Part shown: in pieces, positions 1 to 12,026 of the stretch | Numbering within the stretch: the stretch's first letter is position 1 | How the letters are laid out: each line of letters begins with the position of its first letter | Assembly (NCBI GenBank): GCA_019693395.1 | Contig: JAAMXP010001383.1 | Coordinates: 1-64,000, forward strand | Direction: 5' to 3' | Length of the DNA stretch: 64,000 nt | From: Ettlia oleoabundans | Lineage: Eukaryota; Chlorophyta; Chlorophyceae; Chlamydomonadales | Notes under the pieces: model-generated | The model's database searches: none | What the model was told of the DNA's origin: nothing | The model's input: only the letters and a program-made list of their open reading frames with translations | Program-made: the position numbers and the translations under genes

Positions 1-64
1 TTCCGCCTTCCCCTCCACCACCCTCCCCTCCCCGCTTCCTGCCACCTCCCCGCCTACCCACTGC

Positions 65-702
65 GTTTTCAACCGCCTGGGCTGGCGGAAGTATGGGGAA
101 TGGCCTGCTGATGGTCCCTACATCCTTCGCCGCGGTTCCAACAACATGATCAACCTCCGTCTGGGCAATGACACCAGCAACCCAGCCCAGCTGTACTCGG
201 AGGCAGAGCTGCGGGCAATCCTCAGGCAGCCCCTGTTGGCACGGATGCAGAGGTGATTGAAAGTAGCTGGATTCCCCCCTACATGGGTGGTTTCAGGCAG
301 GGATGCTGAGCAGGCAGGAATGTTTAAGTGGGTGGAAAGTGGGGCCCGCAACAGCCATCGCCACATGATAGCAGCTTGGGTAGGAAAGGGCTCCAGGCTG
401 CCGCTCTAAGCAATCAAACATGTGTGCCTGAATGTTCCTCTCTCGCTCTCCCAGTCGTCAGCTGCCACCAGCTGATCGCCGCCAAGCTCAACGTTGCCAA
501 CTACGCCAAGAATTTTTAAGTCGTGGCGGGACGCCCTTTCAACATCAAAGCCTACATCGACCTGGCCGACGAGTTAATTGGCTGTGTGACCCTGGACAGG
601 GTCCACCGCATAACCCCCCTCGGCCAAGGCCGCCTGGCGCCGGGTGATCACAGGGATATGGTTGACAGCCTGGAGAAGTACAACAACGCCGTGTTCTGTT
701 TG
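65..702 (+). pseudogene. 3' part of a gene with a small secreted-type conserved domain, interrupted by an in-frame stop
   Basis: Exon 65-252 (possibly beginning left of the window) reads on from a Pro/Ser/Thr-rich stretch into a Trp/Tyr-rich region. It joins through a GT-AG intron (253-461) to an exon from 462. The joined protein contains LIAAKLNVAN, then an in-frame TAA at 517-519, and then in the same frame ADELIG, a Gly/Pro-rich turn and a helix ending near KYNNA. As I recall, this order (LIAAKLNVA, then ADALIG, then a closing helix with YNN or FNN) is typical of a small repeat domain in bacterial and algal secreted proteins. Conservation continuing past the stop suggests a recent nonsense mutation or a sequence error rather than a true end. 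The 5' part of the gene lies outside the window, so its product cannot be named. Confidence 0.42.
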
Positions 703-1446
703 GGTTCCAAGTCCTGCATTCTGAATTGGACTTGCCCCACTTGTTTGTGCATGCGCATACACCCATGCATACATTTCCTCAGGTTACATATCATGACAAT
801 AAGTTTGAAGTCGTGCCGCAAGTGCCCCAAGGCAGCCAGCAATGCCTGGCTGCTTTGATGCCTGGCTGCTCCCCCACCCCGAGTAAATCATGGTGCTGCT
901 TCAAGCCTTCATGGTGGAGCCTCCCTGTTCTGCTGATGGACAGTCGCGGCGCATCTCAGTTATTTTTTAAACCCTGCTTTTCTTTGACTAGCCGGGACGA
1001 CACCTACGCTAGCGCCGTTTATGTAGCCCAGTGCCCTCTGGCATGGTTTGTTGCGGCAACAAGCCTGCACCCTTCCCCTCATTGCATAATTACCTGATGT
1101 GACCGACATAACGCCCTCGGGCTCAACAACCCCTTACAAAATGTGCATTTACATCCTTCCAGTTCCCTGTGCCCACCACTTCAACATTGCACTCCCCTTC
1201 TTGCATGCATGTGCCACCTGGAATGTTGTCTGCCTTCCGATCCATTGAAGAGGCAGCTTGAACTTCAGCCAAAATGTAAGAACTGTTGTTTTACGACAAC
1301 ATCACATATGTCAGGAGGCATGCTGCGACTGTTGCTCCAGCATTGAACATGGTTGTCGTCACGTGACCAATGCCGAGCTAGCATTGCTGATATGATGCGG
1401 AGGTGAGGCACCAACTTCCACAACCCCCAACCGTGTTAATCGTCCA
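703..1446. other. No gene seen; 3' flanks of two convergent genes
   Basis: No convincing coding exon is visible. TTACA at about 1134 (TGTAA on the minus strand) could be the polyadenylation signal of the leftward hflX gene. TGTAA at about 1273 could serve the rightward gene. Confidence 0.4.
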
Positions 1447-4400
1447 TCAAGACAAGCGCTGTCGCTGCTGTTGCCTCGATTGCTGCCCTTGCCGGCGCGC
1501 TGCGCTGCTAGATTGGGTGTCTCCCGAGGCCGTGAGTGACAGCTGCCTGACAGCTTCTTCCTCTTGTCCCTGCAACAAGCCTGCCGCTGCCTTCTTGGTA
1601 CTGCGCCGCGACCGCTGTGGGCGGTGCCCGAGGAACACTTGCAGCTGCAACGGCAGGCAAAAGCGCAGCAAAGGAGCGCATTAGCCCGGCCTCTGAGTAA
1701 GGGCATGCAAGCCATCAGACAGTGTTGTACTGTATTGTATCGCATGAGTCGGGCGTTGACGAGATGCACATCTGTCCTGCCGCAGCTGCCACCCTCCACA
1801 CCTATCCTGATGCTCACCTTAGCATCCATCACTGCCAGCAGCTCAGGCAGCCCCTGACCGTGCAGCACACTGGCAGCCACAGCGGTTGGGCGGTACTGGG
1901 CAGCAGCTGGATCTGCTTTAAAAAGCGCTGCCACTGCAGAAGGCAGCTGGAATGTTGCGCTGTGTACCAAGCCACTGCCGCTGCAATTTTCCTTAGAAAG
2001 TAGCTTGCCTGCTGCTTTGGGGCTGCCTCTGCTACCTGGCAAGCTGTCGTGCGAAGTTTTTCCGGGTGCTGGCTGTGGTGCTGCTTCAACTTGATCCTGT
2101 ACCAGACTGACAGCTTCCTGGCTACAATGCCGCTCCTCATGCTGCTCCTGGTGCTGTTCTGGCTGGCATTGCTGCTGCATCTGCTCCTGCTCATGCGGTG
2201 TTCGAGCAGCCACCCACATCTCCTGCTGCCCCCCCTGCTGCTCTCCTAGCTGCTGCCACTCAATCAACTGCTGCCCATCACCTTTATCCCTGCCCGCTGC
2301 AGCCGGCAGCAGGTCCACCTTGTTCCACACCTCCAGCACTTGCTCGCGCAGCCGCTGCTCAGTCACCCCCAGCTCTCGCAGTACCTCCAGCACCGCTTGC
2401 CGTTGCTGCAACACCTGAGGGCTGGAGGCATCCAGCACGTGAAGCAGCAGATCCGCCTCTGTGACCTCCTCCAGAGTAGCCTGCAATAAAGGTCAAGGGA
2501 GGTGCTTTCAGGTGACAATACTGTTGCAGGCAAAATGCCGCCTGAGGACGGACAGCGACATTTCGCAGAGCATCGCATGAGAACAAGGGAAGCACTGCAG
2601 GAGGCAAGTTGATCCCTGCTGCTGACGAGTTGTACTAGGAGCGGCATGCTACAGGCGGGATGGCCCCAAGCCTATGCACCACATGCCGCTGGCACAGACA
2701 GCCCCCTCCCTCCCGGCCTTGCTGCCTCCCTTCCCTCCTAGCAGAACTTTCATTGGCATTGAACAAAGCATGGCAACCAGGATGCCAAGGCCAAATCTGT
2801 GCATGCCGGGCCAGTCCAGGCCTAACCTTGAACGCTTCAATCAGTTGTGTGGGCAGGTCTGCGATGAACCCCACCGTGTCCGACAGTATTGCATCAGCTC
2901 CAGAACCTGGCAGCATCACACGCCTGCAATATTACACACAAGGATTGGGAAAGCAAAGTGCCACTCAAAGGGAAATGACTTCACATGCCAGTCACCTGGC
3001 ATGCCCAAGCAGCCAGGCTGTCCAAACTGAATGCCGGGTTGCACCAGCCGGTGGCCCCCATGCTGGCATAGCTGGCCTCTGCCTGCCGACGTCCGTGCCG
3101 CCAGCCAAGGCCAGCTTCCAGGCAGCTGACCCCATCAACCTTACCGGTACTGCCACGTCAGCCGATCGTGAGGTCCTGTGTGGCACCACATTATCAGCAG
3201 AAATTCCAACCACCACCATCAGCACCGCCACCATCATCACCATCCCACCCATCCCACAAACGCACCACACGCTCTCCCAAGTCCTCACCTGAGAGTGGGG
3301 TCCAGTGTGGCAAACAGCCGGTCCTCCACTCCTGCGACTGCCGCCCCACACTTGCTCAGCGCGCTCAGCAGGGAGCTCTTGCCGGCATTGGTGTATCCCA
3401 CTATGGCTACCTGCAACACCCCTCGGCAGGTAAACAACAGAGACCATGGCTTCACTAGGGGGCCCTGGAGGTTTACAGTGGTGGCAAGCGATATGCAGTG
3501 TGATTGAAAGGTTGTTGTGGAAGGGGTGCACAGCTGAACAACATGACAACTGCTGTGGGCCATCATGCGCCACACGCCTTTTAGCATGCTCCGAACAACA
3601 GCCAGGCAACTGGATCTGCCAGAACAATTCGCACCTGCGGCTTGCCGCTGCGTCGCCGCGCTGCCCGCTGCACTGCCCGCGTCTTACGCACTTCCTCCAG
3701 CCGCCTCAGCAGCTGCTTGCGCCTCTCGGCGATGCGGCGCCGCTGCAGCTGGAGCTCACTCTCTCCCTGGCCACCCGCGCCGCCCAGGCCGCCTGGCAGG
3801 AGGTAGAAGGCAAGTGAGGCAAAGGTTGGGGCTGTGCAGCCCACCTGTCCTACCGCTGCTGCCAGCAGCAGAGTGGGGGCACTGATAGGTAGTACCGTCC
3901 TCCCAGAGCTGAAGCCAACCGGAGCCGTATAAAGCTGGCACTGAGCCGCATTTAAGATGGCAATGCCCCTTAAGGCTTTGCCTCTGCGCCCCAGCGATGC
4001 AAGTCCCAAACTTTGCCAAGATCAGCTCCAACGAGTTCAACGCCTGACAGCTTGTTAGGATAAAGCTGAAGGAAGAAACCCCACGGCAAGGCACAGCACT
4101 GCCTGTCCACCCCACGCTGCTGCCATTAGCCCCGCCTCACCCGTGCCGCTGCCGCTTCTTCCGCGCTCTCGAGCCGACACAATCTCTGAAGCGTCGCCAG
4201 CCAGGCCAAAGGCGGTGCGCCTGCCGGTGGAGGCGTCAACTAGGCGCACCAGGCGGCTTGCCTTGTACTCCAGGGAGGCCAGCTCGACTTGCAGCCGTGC
4301 CTGCATCATGGGGGGAAGGGAGGAGGAAATGGATCGGCACTAGGGATCAGCTGTAGATGCAGCCGGGCTGGTTGCAAAGCTGGTTGCAATGCTAGTAGGT

Positions 4401-5387
4401 GTGCTTGTTGTGTGCCTGCTGCTGTGCCTGCAGAAGTTGGGTGCTGGCAGACCAAGCATGCCGGGACAGTCGCTGTTTTTAGATGGCAGGGTCAGTGCTT
4501 ATCGGCATGGCCGATTACCTCTGCAGTTCGTGCCCTGCGGCTGAAAATCTCGATGATGAGCGCCACTCTGTCCAGTACCGGCCGCTGGAAAGCGCGCTCC
4601 AAGTTGCGCTGCTGCACGCCAGACAGCACGTGGTTCACAAATACCCTGCACGCATGTGGAGGAAGCGGTGCGGTGAGCGGCAGCTGTGGGCAGCCTGTCA
4701 GGGACGGAAGGCAGCTACAGGTGGGGCGAACGGTCGAGCAGGAGCATGGGGAGAGCACCGTTGTGCAGCAGATGTGCAGGTTGGCTAGCACTTAAGACTC
4801 CTAAAGCTTCTCGAAAGTGACGTCAAAGGCACACACGGTGCATTGCTTGCAGGCAGCCCACCTCTCCGGCTGGGTGGCGGCAATGCGGGTCTGTACTGCA
4901 TCCACCTGGCCGCGCCCAAAGAATGTTGCCGGTGATGGGCGCAGCCGGCTGGCAGATCCTACTTCTACAAAATCTGGAGCCGTTCCTGTTATGGGCACAG
5001 CGGAAGGAAGGGTGGCAAATGGCACAAAGCGAGCAGCATATGGGGCTAGCAGCGTGAATGCGACATAGCCGGCAGCAGGCGGCGACAGCAGGCACGAGAA
5101 GTAGCTTGCGACACCTATGAGGCTGGCAACACCCCAGGCCAGGGTGAAACTGCCAGTTGGACCCTACCTGCCAAGGACTCTGCCAGCCTGCAAGCCTCCT
5201 GCAGACTATACTGCGATTGACTTGCAGGGTGCAGGACCAACAGTGCCCCGCCCTCTTGTCGCTGATGTGCCGCGGCGAATGCACTGAAGCTCGATCGATG
5301 CGTCAAAGGGCCGATGACACTGCGGCCCGCGGGATGCAAAAAGGTCTGCGCTGAAACTAGACCCAGCAGGCGCGACAAGCATCGCAT
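1447..5387 (-). CDS. hflX: HflX-type ribosome-associated GTPase, organelle-targeted
   Basis: Nine exons, all in phase: 5387-5168, 4985-4862, 4645-4519, 4300-4141, 3792-3635, 3410-3289, 2923-2827, 2480-1818 and 1644-1447, giving about 622 residues. HflX proteins bind the large ribosomal subunit and split stalled ribosomes. Seen in order: an Arg/Ser-rich leader that looks like a transit peptide; an N-terminal domain with SGVQQRNLE and a [14 protein letters not shown] segment; a coiled region with the Gly-rich [11 protein letters not shown] signature (family form GPGETQLE); then the G domain with G1 GYTNAGKSS (about 267), G3 DTVGF (about 320) and G4 NKVD (about 389). A Gln/Glu-rich insert of about 120 residues separates G4 from the G5-like VAAS. 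Targeting to plastid or mitochondrion is inferred from the leader only. It is divergent from the small gene at 5620. Confidence 0.9.
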
Positions 5388-5560
5388 TGAATCTTATACG
5401 CTCCGGTTAGATGGCGGGCATGGTGGCCCCGACCCGGCGACCTGCCTAGCGCCCGACCAAGGCCTGCCAAGCTGGCGCCGCCACGGTGCCAGGTTGGCAG
5501 GCTGATTGGACGAAATCCTGCCTTGGACGGTCCGCGAAGGCTCCAGAAGATATTCAATAG

Positions 5561-5570
5561 CATATATAAT
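5561..5570 (+). promoter_or_regulatory. TATA-like element upstream of the small SAP-like gene
   Basis: An AT-rich CATATATAAT stands out in GC-rich sequence about 50 bp before the ATG at 5620, within the 232 bp separating it from the hflX start. Function is inferred from position only. Confidence 0.35.
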
Positions 5571-5619
5571 TCTGTGATAAGCCCGCTTTCTACTATTTCA
5601 CATATTTCTGGATTTCGAG

Positions 5620-6341
5620 ATGGCGGAGACTTACGGTTCTGCACGCGCCTCAGGCGAGGAGACCCGCACCGATGTTCAGCGCGAAGGTAACTCTGTGAAG
5701 GCGACCTCCTTTGCGAGATCTACGGGATCCGGAGTCCCGCAGAGACACGAGGCCACATTTCTGCGCAGCACCACAGGTTGTGTGTTGTGAGCAAGCAGCC
5801 CCAGCGCCTTGCGCTGCCGCTACAAGTGGCTGCACTCCTGCCGGACTCCTTGTGGCAGCGTGCCGCATGGCCTACAGGGGACAGATCAGGGAACCGCTCG
5901 CTCAAAGCACCCGCCTGTACCAAACCTGCTTCCCAACCCGCCCACCTGCCTGCCCTGTCCTGTTGGGCTTCCACAGCGTGTTGATTGTGCCTTGCTGCAG
6001 GCGGCCCCCAAGATTTCGAGCACATGACAACCCATGATCTCAAGCACTGGCTGGAGGTGAGTGCTGGCCGGCACTCAGGACTGTACCACCGGCGTTGCAG
6101 CCCTTAAAAGTTGCTTGATCTACCTGCTTGCTGCCACTGACTGGTTCAGCACAGATGGATCTGCATATATGCGCTTGAACACTTTCTATGACATACAGTC
6201 GCTCTGCTGTATATCCCCCCTGTCTGGCTGCAGCAACATGGCGCCGATCTGCGGGGCGCCATTGAGCGCACAGACCTGCTGGAGATAGCCAGGAACATGC
6301 AGAGTGGTGGCCGTGGCGGCGGCGCTGGCAGCGGTCAGTGA
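5620..6341 (+). CDS. Small SAP-like helical protein (76 aa)
   Basis: Three exons join in phase (5620-5686, 6001-6056, 6234-6341) to give 76 residues ending in a Gly-rich tail. The core, from DLKHWLE through GADLRGAIERTDLLEIA, has the helix-turn-helix pattern of SAP-like modules: an L-K-x-L first helix, a glycine-containing loop, a short helix, then D-L-hydrophobic. The same pattern occurs at the C terminus of the DnaJ protein encoded further right (43,440-43,574). There is no signal peptide or membrane segment. SAP modules usually bind DNA or proteins; the partner here is unknown. TGTAA at about 6587 is a likely polyadenylation signal. The small size and multi-exon structure make the model less certain than its neighbours, but all three phases agree. 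Confidence 0.65.
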
Positions 6342-7135
6342 GCTCAAGAGCTGAAAAAAATCGAAATTGGTGGACTTGTAAAGCCAGAAGACGAGAACGC
6401 AATGTATGAAGCAGCATATACGTACTCCGCTCGGTTGCGTTGTTTGCCAACAAGCATAACACCTAATGCAGCATATGGGTTTTCTGTCGTGTTTTCCTGG
6501 TTTTTCTTTTTACTCGCTTTAAGCTGCACAAGCTGTGTTTTGTTGCTATGCCGTGTCACCCCATATGCATGTTTTTTATCGTTGCATGTAAGATTCTTAT
6601 TGGGAACTGAAAGCACTATTTTCCAGGACGGATGATCGCACCCTCTGATCTTGCCGCCCTGCCGGGGGGGTTCATGCAGAGGCAGTGTTTGGAGGCAATA
6701 CACTCCTTTGCAGCAACAGTGATGCATAACAGTGATGCTGGCTCAGAATGACTGTTTAAGGCCAGACAAGCATATGCATTGCTTGCATTTCCTTGGATCC
6801 CAGGCATGTTGCATCTATCAACCATTTTGCAGGGGAGTATGTTATGCATGTCACAAGGCTTTAGGGCGGCTGCTCAGGATGGTACATAAGAGCTGTGGGA
6901 GCACTGCACAATGCAGAACAAAACATATGCCGACAGGCAACACAATACACGAGGCTGATATTTGAAAAGCACAACGGGGAGATGCACAGATCATGCGTTC
7001 TGTGGCTGTACTGGCCAATGGGGAACTAAGCAAATGGGGAACAGAGACAAAAGGGTGCAAAAGAGGCAAAAACGGTGCAAGTTGGCAGGAGGTTCATGTG
7101 ATTGGCGGCGTTTTGTGGTGATGATACAGGCACTA
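6342..7135. other. No gene seen; 3' flanks
   Basis: AT-richer than the coding regions. It holds the 3' untranslated end of the small gene (TGTAA near 6587) and the downstream flank of the convergent phosphatase gene. No credible exon was found on either strand. Confidence 0.5.
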
Positions 7136-10100
7136 TCAGGCGGTTGCGGCTTGCTCAGGCAGAAGCTGAGTGCCCATACGGCGTGCCACTTGGCCCAGCA
7201 GGCCCAAGCCATCCTCCACTTGACTGTGGGTGCTGGCCTGGACGTCCCGAGGTTCAAAGCGCCAGCCTGGCGGCTTGGTGAGGCTGAACTCGTCCATGGG
7301 AGACCCGTCGTAGGAAGAAAGTACACGGTAAGACATGTGGGTGGCATTTGCTTCAACCACTGTGTAGCCGTGCTGCAGCCGCACCTTGTGGAAGATGCGG
7401 GGGCGAAAGAAGTGGATGTTGGGGGTGAGCCCCGCCCCCGCATGGCCTGCACATGTGTAGGCAACCGGACAAGCGGATGAAAGGAACGGCAAGGGAGGAA
7501 GGCAGGGCAGGGAAGCGGGCTTGCAGAAAAGAGTGTGGGGGAAGGCTTGGCAGCAGACACGGCGGTGCAGGCAAGGTACTGGGGCAGCATACATTGGGTC
7601 CTGCTGTTCGTGCAACAACTTCATGAGGGTTGAATGCCAGAAAGCAGCTCTCACGCAGCACCCATAACCTTTTGCAGTGTGCATCAAGCGGAGGATAGCA
7701 GGGACAGGAGCAACACTGCCAGCCAGCACAAAATAGCATCAGCAACGTCAGCACTCGTACTAGTACAGGCAGCTGCACTTACCAATGACAAGGTGCATTG
7801 TGGCCTTTGCTGCTCCGTTGGCATCAGCGCCCATGCAACGGCCGTGATAGACATAGCATGTGCGCTGGTAGGAGTGATGGTGGCCCGTCCAAGTCGCGTC
7901 CACCTGTGCAGGCAGCGGGAAAAAATCCAGAACTATCAGTTAACCGAGCAAGAAGGGGCGGCAGCGATGGCTGGCTGGGTCGCTCCAGCAACAGTCTTCA
8001 CACTGTTTCGAGGCAGTAGTTGGAAACCTAGACAGCTTGTTGCAGGCATTCTTCAAGGACAGGTTGCTCCTGGCTGTGGGCCAGTTTGGCAACACCCCGG
8101 CATTAGGCTGCACTAACAGCCCACAGAGTGGCATCAGCACAAGTTTCCCCAATGAAGCATGTGCAGTTAAGTCGGCATCGGCGGTGCAGCCCCCACCTGA
8201 TAGCGGTACAGCAGGTCCTCCAGGCTGTCCCGCAGCTGCTTGGCCATGTACTGGTCGCCGTCGGGAAGCAAGCCGTAGAAGGTCGAATCAATATAGATCT
8301 GTTTGTGGGAGAGGGATATTGTTTATGCAGCTTACTTTGCCGCAAGTATCTTAAGAGACCACAATGTGTGTGGGAAATACACGGCGGAGCAGGCCACTAG
8401 GAGACAGTAGCTGTAGAACAGATACGGGTCCTCGACGTGCCCTAGCCTCACCGGGCGGTGGCCCCCCAGTATGACCCAGGGAGTGACGTTGCGATCCACA
8501 GCAGCCAGGTCACGCTCTATGAAGGCATACTGCTTGCTGCCCGGCTCAAAAAGGTGCTCTGCATGAGAGAGAGGTACATGAGAGCCAGTGGGCAGCCGCA
8601 GGACGAGGGCTTCAACGCTGCTTGCCGATATTGCCCGCGGCTGAAGATGATTTGTCTAATCTGCAAGGCCTCCACTCATTAGTCATCAGGGTCCCCTCGG
8701 TACTGCCTTGCCGCATCATCAAGCCCGGCAGGCATTGACAATGCATGAGAGACTGCCAGACAAAACCTCGCCCATCTGGTGCTATATCCCTCAGAAGGCC
8801 CCATTGCTTAAGCTGAGGCTCTTCCAGCATCTAGCGGTGGGGTACCTGGCCAGCCTTACCTGTGCTGAACTGAACAAAGTGGATGGGTCCAAAATCAAAG
8901 CTGTACCATGGCTGCATATGAAGGTACAGGGACCACAGCACAGTGCAGCATGAGGTCAACACCAGGGTAGCAGGAAGGGAGGAAGGAGCGGCTATACGGC
9001 GTTGCTCGCACCAGACTATGCTATGAAGCAGATATTGATGCAAAAAATCACTAAACGCGCGCAGTCATTTGCAAATGCCGCCATATGTTGCCCACCGAGC
9101 TTACAGCGCACCTGGTCCTCCGCTGGTGTGGGCATGCGTGTGTGCCTGTAGTACGAAACGCCGCACTCGCCGCCGCTGTCGTACTGCTCCGGGAAGCGGT
9201 CGCCACTGTGAGGCCAGTCACGCTGCAGACAGAGACAGGAGGCGGCTGCCCACGATCCGTGAGGCAGTGGGAGGGTGCGATGGAATGGCAGGGGCATGGC
9301 AAGTTCAACATCTATCTTAATCCGAGCAGCGAAGATGGAACAAAGAAGAAAGTATACAACTTGAATGTGCATTGCACAAGCATATCACGCCTTCACATAA
9401 AACTTCGCCCATGCCTGCCAACACACCTCGTGATTGCCAACAGCTGTCATGTAGGGCACGCGCCGCACAGTGGGCGCCAGTTGATCAAAGAAAGTGTCCC
9501 ACAGGGCGCCAAACCCACGTGCATCTGCAAGGGGACGGCTCCTGTTAGCAGTGATCAAGGATCAATGTTAAGGGACGCAGCAGGCTTCATAGCTAATGCT
9601 CACAGCTGCTTTATGCTGCACAATGCAAATGAAGCGGCATCCTCCTGCGCTTGCTGGCCTGCCAGTGCCAAACTTGGACTTATCCCGCAAGCACCTAACC
9701 CATGCTACATGAACAAACGCTGGCAGGTTAGCAGCAGCATGACAGAAACTCCCCGCAGCACAGTGGCATATGGCCTCTTGATCAAGAACAAAGCTGTAGT
9801 GCAGATTAATTTCTTTCGGAAACTAGCCAGGACCTGAGTGAGATGCTCACATGAGATGTCGCCATTGTGGACCAGCAGCTGGGCCCCTGCCGCCACCTCA
9901 GCCGCCAGGCGCCGCGTGGTGGCCAGGCTGGGCACCATCTCGCTAGCTTCCATGGACCCATCCACCTCAGCCTGCCCCATGTCAGCCACAGCCAGCAGCT
10001 TGACTGAGGTGTCGCGACCCACAGGTGGAGCCGACATGAAACGTTCCTCTGCGCTCCAGCCCAGCTCCTGCAGCAGGCATGCAGGCAAGGCAGCTGATGG

Positions 10101-11727
10101 CTTGGGACGAGTGCAAGGTTTAGCAAAAGGCCCTGTCGAGGTGCAAGTGTAGCTGTGAGGCCGTAATGCAATGGGACTAAGATGATCAGGCATAGACAGC
10201 CGAATGCAACAACTCAATACGTTCTCCGGGCCATGCGAATGGCGCTGTGGCAAATTCCCCAAACCCTGCAGTTAAATGAACTGTCGCGAATCAACCACCA
10301 ATAGTCAACAGCCATGCTCCTTCCAGTACTCTCCCTCCTGACCCACGAGGCTGCACCCACCTTGTCTCCATACTGGTAGTAGTAGAGGGTGCTGGGCTGC
10401 AGGCTATCCATCACAGCACCATGCAGCCAGCCCGGCTCCATCCACCCGCTGGTGTTGGCTGGCGGGCCGCACATGTCGGCGCTGCTGTAGGTGTAGCTGC
10501 TGCCTGCTGCGCTATGGCTATACTCTCCACTGTGGGTGCCCCAGCGCACGGTGGGGCTGCCACGATCGCGGGTTACCCACTGCACCATCATCTCGCTGCA
10601 CTGGTTGGAGAAGAGTTAAATAACAGCGCGGCATGGCAAGTGATGGTAAGCTAGCAAATGACAGAGAGCGGCAACAAATCCAGATATCAACACTAAGACC
10701 TTCAACTGCACCCATCACGCGGCCATATCAGCTGGTTTGGTCCTGCAATGATACAAGCTGGCCACGCACACACCCACACGCATCCGCTGGGCTTACCCCT
10801 GCTTGCCGGTCAGCGACAGGTGGCCCTGCATTGGCATGTTTGGGTTGCCAACCGCCACCACCTGACTCCAGGCTGCAACCACAGGGAACTGCAGGCCGTT
10901 GCGGACCAGTGCGAAACGAAGGTCCTGCCGCATGTTGAGGAGGCGGAATCTGCGGCACAGGGAAGAACTGTTATGCTCTTGTACATGAGAATGATAGAAA
11001 ATGAACGAATTAAAGAGAGCACTGCCGACGACAAGAGCCACACCGCCTCGTCAGCATTGTGCAGCTGGTTTTGAAAGGGAGAGCGAGGTAAGAAAGCAAA
11101 GGAAGGCAGAAGGGGCCTCACGTTAGGCTGCCGGCACCCAGCATCATGTGGGTGGGTGCGCGAGCTGCCCAGTGGTACTTGATGGGAGCTGACTTCCGGG
11201 GGTCAGCTCCAGCTGGGTACAAGGCTATGAAGTCGTCGTAGCTGCCTGCAGCAGTTGCATACCACGATGGTAGTTGCTGCCATATGTGCTTGAGAAACAA
11301 TCTATGGAACCAGTTGTCTCTTTCCCACTGCAGCCTATCGAGTTATAAATCGACGTCTAGAGTTGCAAAACCAAAAGGGGCAGAGTGCAGCAGGGAACAT
11401 ACGGGCAGCAAGGTGCAGATGATAACAGTGTGAGCGTGCGGCAGCAGTGGCGGGATGCGGCAGGGCACCTGAGCTAAGCCCGCTCCAACTCACATCCACC
11501 CACTGGTGCTGGCCATCCAGCACAGTGGTATTGCAATGGATGCTGACGCCGGCATTGCTGCTCTCCTCCTCAGCGACTCGCAGGTTGTGTGTGCCCCAGA
11601 GTTCAAGCGGGTTGTGGGCGGTGGGGCGGTAGTGGCGGTAGCGTGCGTTCGCGGCGCACAACAGTGCAACGAGCAGCGCGCTGGCCGCAACAAGGACCCG
11701 CGTCAAGGCTCCCATGGCAAGGGTCAC
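7136..11727 (-). CDS. Purple acid phosphatase (plant type, secreted)
   Basis: Twelve exons in phase, from 11727-11469 to 7446-7136, give about 629 residues. Purple acid phosphatases are dinuclear-metal enzymes that release phosphate from esters, often at the cell surface during phosphate starvation. The N terminus is a hydrophobic signal peptide (the second Met, at 11715, is an alternative start). A fibronectin-like N-terminal domain follows, with SYDDFIALYP and RLLNMR. The metallophosphatase blocks are all present: DMG (about 285), GDISY (about 326-330, where the Tyr codon is split by an intron), GNHE (about 360), GHRP (about 450) and GHHHSYQRT (about 493), ending in a conserved C-terminal strand region. 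This is the layout of the large plant PAP subfamily. It is divergent from RPL4. Confidence 0.93.
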
Positions 11728-11786
11728 CCGCGCCAGGCGCCCAGCACCGAATCAGCCAATACGAGGGGCGAAGGAGGGTTCTGGGA

Positions 11787-11796
11787 ATTTATAAAA
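11787..11796 (-). promoter_or_regulatory. TATA-like element upstream of the purple acid phosphatase
   Basis: ATTTATAAAA on the plus strand reads TTTTATAAAT on the minus strand, about 60 bp upstream of the phosphatase ATG at 11727. It is an AT-rich island within the roughly 300 bp divergent intergenic region. Assignment is by position only. Confidence 0.35.
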
Positions 11797-12026
11797 AGCT
11801 GCAAGAGAAGAACCAGCGTAAGGGCCACCGGTTGGCCTGATTGAGCGCGCCAATGGTAGCCGTCGATGGCAATCAGGTTTGCAAACGGACGCCCTGCGAA
11901 ACAGACCCCGGAGCATGCAAAGCAGGGAGGGGTAAGGCTTTCGCCTTACCACACGGGTTGTTTCTGCTTGGCTTTGCGGAGTACGGAGCGGCTTAATAGG
12001 CGTCTCTTCTGTGGTCGAGGGAAGCC

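Noticed and set aside
726..1346. Long open frames after the first gene
   Set aside because: No family motif, no clear splice sites, and composition like noncoding flank.
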